Assembly: GCA_001949185.1 (NCBI GenBank) | Contig: BDGG01000003.1 | Location: forward strand, 2,481,404 to 2,545,403 | Reading direction: 5' to 3' | Origin: Ramazzottius varieornatus | Lineage: Eukaryota; Tardigrada; Eutardigrada; Parachela; Ramazzottiidae | Length of the DNA stretch: 64,000 nt | In this document: positions 55,938 to 64,000 of the stretch, piece after piece | How positions within the stretch are numbered: position 1 is the first letter of the stretch | How the letters are laid out: the number at the start of each line of letters is the position of its first letter | The notes under the pieces: generated by a model | Seen by the model: only the letters and a program-made list of their open reading frames with translations | What the model was told of the DNA's origin: nothing | The model's database searches: none | Program-made: the position numbers and the translations under genes

Positions 55938-57532
55938 ATGGGAAACTTTGAGAAGGTGGGAGCTATCCTCGATGGAAAGCTGATCGCTGGGTAAGCGGGT
56001 ATTCTGTTATTTGGGTTTCTGCCCTTTCTGCAGTACTGTTCGTCGAAAGTTTGCCTGTTTGGTGCGCCGTATTTCCGTTCTCTTTCCTCCACATAGCTTC
56101 TTATATACATGGGTAAAAGTGATATTTTTCTGCAGACAGTTATTGAAGACGATGGCAGAAGATACGGCGCGACTGAAAGAGACAACCGGCGTCGTACCGG
56201 GCCTGGCCATTGTCCAAGTACTTCGTTTAGTTCTTCGGCCTGTACAACAAATTCCAGTTCTCATAAATTAATCTGATTGTTCGTTTCAGGTGGGCGAACG
56301 ATCTGATTCAAGTGTTTACATTCGAATGAAAACCAAAACGGCAGCTGAAGTTGGTATTGCGGCCCGACACGTCAAGCTGTCCTCTGACATTACCGAAGAT
56401 GATGTAAGCTTTTTTCTCCCAGAATTTCCAGCTCAAACTCCAACACACTCAATTTGTGTGTGCAGCTTCTTGACAAGATCGAAGAACTGAACCGTGACTC
56501 AAACGTACATGGCATCATCGTCCAACTCCCGCTTGACTGTGGGAATCGTATCGACGTATCGAAAGCCACCGATACTATTCTACTACCAAAGATGTCGACG
56601 GGTGAAATCCCTCATTTCTTGCTTTCCTTCGTTTCCAATCTGTGTGTCAATTTGAATCTTCGTCCGTAGGTTGCACACTATGAATTCAGGCTATTTGGCT
56701 CGTGGGGAACTTAAAAAGGGAACCGTACCCTGCACTCCTCGAGGATGCTTACACCTCATACGACAATCAGGTATCATCCAATTAGTTAATCCTTAGAATT
56801 ATTAGTACAGACTACTTTCTGGACAATCTTTGAGTTCTACTGGGTGCTCAACCTGCCTTTTCGTAGGGAGAAAGGTTGAGGGTTCGAGGGCGGTCGTGCT
56901 TGGAAGGAGCAAGATCGTCGGAGGAGCCATGGCCGAGCTCCTCTTGTGGCACAACGCTACGGTAACTGTCTGCCATTCTAAGACCGTAATCGTACAGGAC
57001 ATCGTCAGAGAAGCCGACATCCTTGTCGTCGGAATTGGAAGTCCGAACCACGTTGAAGCGGACTGGATCAAACCGAGGGCAGTCGTCATTGACTGTGGGA
57101 TCAACGTTATCCTTGGTAAGCTCTAGCGCTAGCTCGAAATTAGAAGCTCGGTGGCCGAAATTGACTTTTGTAATCTCGGATGATCCTGGTTTCCTAGATT
57201 CGAGCCGAAGGAGCGGTCAGAGGATTGTCGGGGATGTGGACTTCGAGGGTGCCAAGAAAGTGGCGTCTTACATCACACCTGTTCCAGGTGGAGTCGGTGA
57301 GTGCGTTGCTTCAGTTCCTTTAGTAGGCTTCGATGCTCGATATATCGATGGGAGCAACCTCTACAGTATTAGTTGATCACATGCGATAAGATTGAGCTCG
57401 AAGAAATTTCCGTTTGATCATTTTTTGACGCAGCACCTGATTGCTTTTTTTCGCTCTGCAGGTCCGATGACGGTGGCTATGCTTCTCAAGAATACCTTGG
57501 AAGGCGCCATGTCAACGGCCAAGCCTTTGTGA
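55938..57532 (+). CDS. Methylene-THF dehydrogenase/cyclohydrolase, with apparent frameshift
   Basis: Interconverts methylene-, methenyl- and formyl-tetrahydrofolate. Eight exons: 55938-55990, 56136-56217, 56290-56403, 56466-56601, 56670-56770, 56867-57115, 57198-57296 and 57462-57532. Motifs: [33 protein letters not shown] (catalytic Tyr-x3-Lys as YIRMK), [49 protein letters not shown] and [20 protein letters not shown]. It ends there, with no formate-THF ligase domain, so it is a stand-alone D/C enzyme of about 300 aa like MTHFD2 or FolD. Exon 4 lacks one base between ILLPK and the conserved DVDG at about 56590; the next exon is only in phase with the DVDG frame. An assembly error, a young pseudogene or an unusual GTCGAC donor could explain it. 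Confidence 0.85.
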
Positions 57533-57987
57533 TAAGGACCGAGAAGCTTCCCCGCAGGCGATCGCTCGATCCGCTTTGATGTCTTAATTGTTACTACGAA
57601 TGATCGGATCATCCACGAACTTGGGTGGAATGTTTTCTCAAGTGTCACGGTAGCTTGTTGAACGGATTCCTCAATGGTCAGCTGCTTGCATCTTTTTTAG
57701 CTCTTGAAACAATTATTTGAGTAGTTTCCGTTTCCGGCGGTATTCGCCGAAGGGTTGAACAAACAGTTCGTTGTCTCTGTTTGGTGATGCTAACGAGTAG
57801 TTGGCTCATAGTTGGGTCTTGAGGCTACAGTAGTGTGATGTTCTTAAGATAACAATATCGCATATACAAGATGGTGAAAGCAGGTTGGTTCAATGGGTCT
57901 CCAGAAAAGAAACGTGGTAATGAGCTATCGAGTTGAATGCTTAGTCTGTTGACGATACTCAAAATGGGTAAGGGGACTAATGATGGT
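57533..57987. other. Convergent spacer between MTHFD and opsin
   Basis: 3' flanks of both genes. No further feature recognised. Confidence 0.45.
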
Positions 57988-60900
57988 TCATGGCTTTGAG
58001 ATCTTTTTGATGCCTGAGGAATAGGGCACGGGATGCGTAGCAGGAACACTTGCTTCTTCCGCCGCAACGAACAAAGCATTCTTTTTCACCGTGGATGAAT
58101 GGTCCGCAGTCTCAGAACTGCGGTTTGCGATGGCGGCCCCAGTCTGCATATCTTTGGGGCCAAAAGTCGGATGAACCTTACCGCCACCGGAAGTAGGCGG
58201 AACGATTCTCCCGCAGGTGATCAACGAGACAAACGCTGACCGCATCTGTCGAAGGTAATAACAATTATTGGGGATGCTCTGTTACAGTATAAAACTGCGT
58301 ACTTTACCTGAGTGTTGAAAAGGACATAGATGATTGGGTTGTAGATCAACGAGCTCTTGCAAAAGATGGGTGCTACGCTGGCAGCCGTGGCGGAAACAAG
58401 GTGCTGTCCTCCCGCCATGATCATCATACACACTACCGCATAAGGTAGCCTGCAAGGGCAAGATCTTGAGAGGAATAAATTTTAGCTAGGTGAAAAAAAC
58501 ACGAACCATGCGACGAGGAAGGCGACGACCATTAGGACCACCATCCATGTCAGGCGGGACTGGCCTTTCGCTACTTTGTGACCAGCTCCGTGTTGGATGC
58601 GCTGCAAACATGCAGCTACGTTACATCATATAAATCTCTGCTCGCATGCAGTGGATTGTGAACATAATAAACCAAGAGAGGTCACTTACATTCCTGAGAA
58701 AGTTCAGCAGCTTGCCGTAACACGTTAGAATGGTGAGAACCGGGAAGATGAATGCCAGAAATAGCAGGTAGATCTCGTATGAAAAGTCCAGCGGCGCTCG
58801 GGATTCCCAGTAGGGTGCGCAAGCCACGCCTGGGCTCTCCAGCTGAAAGCTAAAGAAGCAAATTATTTCATAAATAATAATAGTATTTTAGAACAACAAA
58901 TTAGCGAAATAATTTCAACATATTTAACTTAAAAATGCAGATAAATGTAATGAACGTTCTACGTACCTGCTCCATCCAACCACAGGAGGAAAAGTCGCAA
59001 TGAACGCATACGCCCACACTGCGGGAGGAAAAACTAATCTCACTAGTTGTCCAAAGAAAGTATGTTTGTAAACAACTTGTGCTCATGGCTACCAGACTCA
59101 CTCTGTGGCTCCAGCTGGGACTTTCACTGGGCTGCCCATTCCATGACACGGAATGATGTGTAGCTCACTCACGTAGAAGATTCACACGCATCAGTGGCTT
59201 ACTGCCTTCCGCGAAAGTCCCAGCTGTCAAAATGGCGGATCGGCTAAAGTGCTCTACATTACGATGACGGAAGTACTTTGACGAACCGGCAATAATGGCG
59301 ATGAGTGTGATCCGGTTAGTAACGGTAAATCTTCCTGGATAGGCAATCAGCATGTAGCGCTCGACTGAAATCACGGCTAACGTCGTTATGGATGCGACAC
59401 CTGAAAGGACAGAAAGAACTACGCCCAACCGTTCTTCCACATTTGCACCTCTCGTCAAAACTGCATAGTGTCGTAATCCTGTTCAAGTGTACGAGAGCTC
59501 TGCAAACCGACTCAACATGCTCCCAACTGGCGCACGTTCCCAGCCGATAACAGAGAAAAGTGCACCACTGGAGATAACGATCATAATCACCAAGATTTTT
59601 TACCGGCCTTGGGCTTGTTACGTACACATATTTATAAATCGGTACAATTCCTTCCTCGAAGAGCGAAAGTACAGAAATACTTGATACCACGGCAGGCTGG
59701 CCTATCTGACCTATAACTCTCTAGGAGATCCCGGCCACGAAGTGAGTATTTTAAAGTCCCGATCAGTTGGTTCGGGCAATCAAGAAGTGCGTCGCTTGAC
59801 TTACAATCAACTCATGCGTATTCTGATTACCGGAACCAAATGATCGGGACTTTAAAGTAATTTAATATAGAATTAAAGAACCGAATTAACCACGAGAAAC
59901 CAAGTTTAACTACAGTGTTTACGGAAAGATAGAGATTTTTCCCGTTCTTTTAAACAGAGACCAAACCTAAAATTTTCAAAATCCATTTAGTAAAACTGAG
60001 CGTTTTGTTAAGAACGTGCCACTTTCGGTAAACAATTTCTTGGTGACTCGGTGCATGGTCTGCCACGGCTTTTTCAAAGTGCACGGCCTGGTATACTGCC
60101 TTTGACTCCGGGCACTAACTTTGACCACTGCCTGCCGCACACCCACGAAACAGCCGTGCGAAAAAGCCAAATACGGAGGTGTTTGAGATTGGCACATCAG
60201 AGCAAATTAAGTTCGTTGCACCGCAATGGTGGCATCTGCCAGCCCTAGACGGACCAACGCAACGGAAGACCCATGGCACTAAGATCTAGCTTTTTGATAG
60301 TTTCCTGTGACACCATAAACCGAATAACGTCTGAACAGTAACTGAACTAATAAACGCCGTTCCGAAACCCTTCGACCTTTCAGCTACGAAGGTCGTCTCG
60401 AGGTCGTGCACGTACTATGTGGTAAAGAGGTCGTGTCAAAGGCCGTGCACCTGGAATAAGCAGTGGCGGGCCGTGCACGTGGCCTCGACCAACTGCAAAC
60501 AGTTTTCTTGAACGGCCAGATTCTTTTAAAAATTGTGTTATGTGGTCATATCATACACCGATAAACGTTCTTGCAAAAGCTCTATCAGGTTTTTTCTCAA
60601 AACATTGGCTGACAAAATTATACGGGTCGAAATCCGGACACGGAACCAGAAATCAAATTCTACGTTTCACGAGCTGGAAGAGTTCAATCGCGGACCGACT
60701 TCGGCCGAACATAGAGCCCACCCTGTCGTATCTGCTGAGTGGCCCATCGAGAGCTTACAAGAAGTCCGTGAGGCAGGACAAAGTTAATTCTCGCCACCCC
60801 GCTAGAGTCGCGCATTTTGCAGGTCGTTTTTGCACCCGGAAATACGGAAATTCTTGCTTTTCAAATTCGATAAGTCGCAGTGAGATAATTTATTACCGCT

Positions 60901-62510
60901 ATTATGAAGACTTAACCCTCTTCCTATGAGTAGTATGACTGACTTCAAAATCTGCTGAGCCAGGGCGCGGAGGAAATATTCAGTAAAGTAAGAAAAAACT
61001 TCCTCTTGCAGTTTTAAACTCAACGTTCTCTGCCTGTTGTCAATGCACGGCTAATTGTTCGTGTAGAAAAAAGAAGAGTATGGGTGAAAAACATATGGCA
61101 TAGGGAAGAAGAGAAAAGGGCATCGGCCAAATGTACAGAAAAATTATGAAAACTATTGCCCGAAAAGTTGCTAGTCATACTTCCGCACCTGATACCACAG
61201 GAAGCGCCGAAGGTGCCTCCTGACAGAAAATTATCACTTCTAGCTATAACCAAACGTGACGCTAATTCCAAGCACCGGCACCAGGCATAGCAACTCAATA
61301 CCACCAGAAGACCGGTACCCCGAAATACACTAAGGTTTCAAAAGAGATGGTTTGTATGGGCGGTAGAGGCAGTGTTGGCGTAACGGACCGGACAAATGTG
61401 CCGGGTTTGCTCGCATCCGAACTTCGGCGGACAGGAGAACCCACCGCCAGACAGCTTCTGATCTCTTGAACGTCTGATAACAAGGGGCTGCCCCCTGTAC
61501 CCCTACCACATCGCACTTCGGCGGCTTCGCCACATTCGCGCTCTAGAATTCGCCACATCTGGGCCCTTCAGAGCATCGAAGAACCGTCAGCGCTTCGGTA
61601 CGTGTTGTTTGGGCGTGGCCAAAGCTTACAATACCATCGTTAAAATTTGCCTCATAACTTCGGTTGGTGGAGCAGCGGGCTAGTTTGATTTAGAACTGTT
61701 TCTTGACGTTCCGCCAACTTAATTTCATTCCCATTTTTCTGGAAACACACTTTATTAGAAATGATTAACTCGACCCATTTTGACCTACCGTCCGTCTCAC
61801 CTGTCAATGCCATTGCAAATGCATAAGTTACACACAAGTTCCTGCCGTAAATCCAATCATGGGCGAAAGCAGCCCCAGCTGTCATCGGCGCTCCTGTGGA
61901 GGAGATCAGGATATACGACACTTGATAAATTGCCGGAAGTTAGGATAAGTAATCTCAAGTTCGCCAGACTTGACACTTCTCACGTGATTAATGTCAGAAA
62001 AAGAAAGGCTTACCGAACGCCGAGATTATCAAGTCACCTAAGAAAAAATATAATAAAAAAGCGGAGAAAGAGCACGAGGGATGGAATGGGGGCAAATGAT
62101 TCGATCCAGATCGTTATCCCATGGGCGGACACCTCCAGCCAGTAACAACGAAAACGCGCGCCATCCGAGATGACGATCTGGTGTATTTGATTTGCTAATG
62201 TCCCAGATGTTAGCTTACTGGCGCTAAGATTCAGCAGCATCCAGTTGACCGGCGTCCGCAAATGCTGGTTTTTGACGATGATGATGATGACACTAAGATG
62301 GGCGAATGTCCCGATGATACATATGAAGGTCAACAGTACACCCGCCACAGTGTACCCATAAGATGTGAAGCGTCTTATAGGGGAACCGCGCCCTTCTTCG
62401 AACTGGGGACCACTGTCCAGCGTGTTGTTCACCGATGGTAACAGGGCCGTGGTTATCAACGGCAGCAGCAACGATATCGATATAGACCCGTTTATCGAGC
62501 GCGAAGACAT
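57988..62510 (-). CDS. Opsin, ciliary-type-like (410 aa, 8 exons)
   Basis: Light-sensing GPCR. Exons in transcript order: 62219-62510, 61801-61920, 59288-59401, 58967-59018, 58690-58849, 58507-58601, 58308-58449 and 57988-58245, totalling 411 codons in phase. TM1-2 has HLRTPVNWMLLNLSA; TM3 starts NLCVTYAFAMALTG with Tyr at the bovine E113 site and ends VISVERYMLIAYP. TM4 has VWAYAFIATFPPVVGWSR. Loop e2 has ESPGVAC, placing Glu at the E181 counterion site and Cys at 187. TM7 reads FCKSSLIYNPIIYVLFNTQ: the retinal Schiff-base lysine is codon 58356-58358, and NTQ after NPIIY resembles the c-opsin NKQ rather than the r-opsin HPK. Introns 1 and 2 are long, together about 2.7 kb. Opsin identity is secure; the ciliary assignment is moderate. 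Confidence 0.92.
58356..58358 (-). other. Retinal-binding lysine codon of the opsin
   Basis: AAG in the context FCKSSLIYNP, aligned to bovine rhodopsin K296 by its fixed distance to the NPxxY motif. Confidence 0.9.
59496..59612. repeat. Family-1 palindromic repeat, copy 11 (opsin intron)
   Basis: CCCAACTGGCGCACGTTCCC, AGCCGATAACAGAG, AGTGCACCACTGGAG and AACGATCATAATC. Confidence 0.7.
59749..59861. mobile_element. ~110-bp MITE in opsin intron
   Basis: Left TTTAAAGTCCCGATCAGTTG with GTTC; right GAACCAAATGATCGGGACTTTAAAG. Terminal arms of about 23 bp with small mismatches, no coding capacity. Confidence 0.75.
62084..62208. repeat. Family-1 palindromic repeat, copy 12 (opsin intron)
   Basis: GGGGGCAAATGATTCGATCC at the left and GATTTGCTAATGTCCC at the right; core CCAGATCGTTATC, CCAGCCAGTAACAACG and GCGCGCCATCCGAGATGACG. 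Confidence 0.8.
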
Positions 62511-64000
62511 GGTGAAGAATACGATGTGGAGAGGGAGATGACTAGCTGCGTCGTTAAAGGTTCCCTGGAAGCTCCGAAGCATGAACTGAAGTCCCATCAA
62601 CCGCAAATAAGTGGTAGCCCTTTCAGAACGCTGATTCAAAATACAGGAAGCACCGCCTGCAGGCTGCAGCAGTGGAAGCGTACCGGGACGAGACCACCGG
62701 GCCAAATCATGGAATGGCTTGCTCGCTTATCAAGCCTACGGAAAGCAAAACTTGGCAGGCCGGTACGAATCACTCTCCCGGTCTGCAGTCTCGTCCTCGT
62801 ATGGGGTAAATGGATTCGTCTATTGGGAGGCTGACAACGGTCAACAGTGATAGATTATCCATTAAAACGCTTCAATGTCGGGTAGTTCCGGTGCTGATGA
62901 CCTTGCGATAGAAACCTTCTTCGCACTTCGGAACCTCACAGGTTCCTGGTCGAGTGGTCCACCCATTGTCTCTATGGGTTTCTCCAGTAAACTTTGCCTA
63001 TCCATATCGTACCACCAATTACCTGCACATATAGCACGCGGATAACGTTGTTATATCTTCACATCAATGCGCGTTATGAGATATCTAACCGTTTCCTGGT
63101 TCGGTGCTTGAGCTAGGGGACGAGTGTTACCGCAGCAGGCAGCGGTAACTTCAGGCTCAACCGAAAGCCTAACTCAATACAATGAGACTTTTGTTCACAC
63201 GTTGGTCTATTTTCATCCATGGGTGTATATTTCCGGCCACGTGATCACTTGATCTCGTTCCTTGTGGGAAACGAGATACATTTGTTCAGGATGTGTTTTG
63301 AGTAGGTCTGTTGTTGTTGTTTATTGGTTTTGAGTCTCGATCTATCCAGACGAAAATTTCCGCTGACGGATTTATTTTCCTGGGAGACAGGGGGCACAAA
63401 ATAACATTCCTTGTGTGTTCTTAAGCCTTAAATTATCAACAAGTTAAGCCTTAAATAGATGGAACGTGGGCGAACGCGTTGAACCAGATCGTTATCTCAG
63501 CTGGCAGTTTGGCGCACATTTGTATGGTTCTGGTGGGCGCCACTTTACAAAACAATTCGGTTCAGTTCACTCCCCACTTCCCAAGTAATTATACTGGATC
63601 GGAGCCCATCTACTGTCTGCTGTGGGGAGAAGCCGGTGAAGCAGGAAAGCCTCGGCAGACAAGAGATTTCCTGCTGCCTCAATGGCCGGATGTTGCGTCG
63701 GTATCATTATTGATATTAATTACATAGGAGTACACGAGGTAGACGAACGTGAGGATTCAAATTCTAATCCAACTGTGCGTCACCGACAAGACGACAACAC
63801 GACATCTGGACCGATAATAATGGATGGTTCCAGATCCCATTTAGTCATCGATCGAGCCTGCGTGACAAGCAATTGCTTCCAATTCAAAGATTTTCCACAG
63901 CGGGCTAACGTTGCTCTAATTGAATATGAAGTATCGAATAATGTATCACTTTGAATTCGGGTAGATATAGTAACAAGAGCCATACACGGGTGTAGACAGG
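62511..64000. other. Region upstream of the opsin
   Basis: No supported gene. It contains family-1 copy 13 and a short hairpin near 63128-63151 (GTTACCGCAGCAGGCAGCGGTAAC). The opsin promoter is expected near 62520-62800. Confidence 0.45.
63465..63583. repeat. Family-1 palindromic repeat, copy 13
   Basis: GGGCGAACGCGTTGAACC with AGATCGTTATCTCAGCTGGC, TTTGGCGCACATTTG, GGTGGGCGCCAC and TTCGGTTCAGTTCACTCCCC. Confidence 0.75.

Noticed and set aside
1-64000. Prokaryotic operon, CRISPR array or recent bacterial transfer
   Set aside because: All recognised genes are intron-bearing animal families; the repeats are dispersed palindromes, not regularly spaced direct repeats.

Overview
The window is nuclear DNA from an animal. 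Genes are split by many short GT-AG introns, usually 60-400 bases, and proteins match animal families: a neuropeptide GPCR, ACSL, UBR4, CANT1, HGS, a Rab, a folate dehydrogenase/cyclohydrolase and an opsin. The best clue to the lineage is a three-exon gene on the minus strand at 12123-13193. Its C-terminal half reads as a CAHS (cytosolic abundant heat-soluble) protein, a desiccation-tolerance family known from eutardigrades. I therefore infer a eutardigrade, of the Hypsibius/Ramazzottius kind; the species is not proven.

Layout. 326-901 (-): Thr-rich single-pass membrane protein. 2347-4105 (+): TRH-receptor-like GPCR, followed at 5155-7767 by a tandem copy that is a pseudogene with three stops and a 475-bp insertion. 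8236-11352 (-): long-chain acyl-CoA synthetase. 12123-13193 (-): CAHS. 14815-36613 (+): complete UBR4 E3 ligase, about one third of the window. 36943-37515: small DNA-transposon relic with a pipsqueak-type helix-turn-helix. 38537-40061 (+): CANT1 apyrase. 40773-41126: assembly gap, immediately followed by a perfect 97-bp-arm palindrome. 41551-44310 (+): HGS/Hrs of ESCRT-0.

44620-52900 is an accessory block of mobile DNA. It holds a LINE 3' fragment, two nearly identical inverted CGATA-rich hAT-like elements, a decayed hAT transposase, a THAP-domain ORF with one stop, and a decayed Tigger/pogo transposase. 53173-54602 (+): Rab-like GTPase. 55938-57532 (+): methylene-THF dehydrogenase/cyclohydrolase with an apparent one-base deletion. 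57988-62510 (-): eight-exon opsin with the retinal-binding lysine.

The genes are unrelated housekeeping, signalling and stress genes, not an operon or pathway. CAHS and UBR4 are divergent across about 1.6 kb. The other strong pattern is a set of short palindromic repeats placed mostly in introns: a ~120-bp family with 13 recognisable copies, a ~52-bp CCTGCATAC family with 6 copies, a 340-bp TA-flanked MITE pair, and several single-copy hairpins. Exon boundaries were inferred by eye from splice sites, reading phase and family homology. No tRNA, rRNA or CRISPR was recognised.
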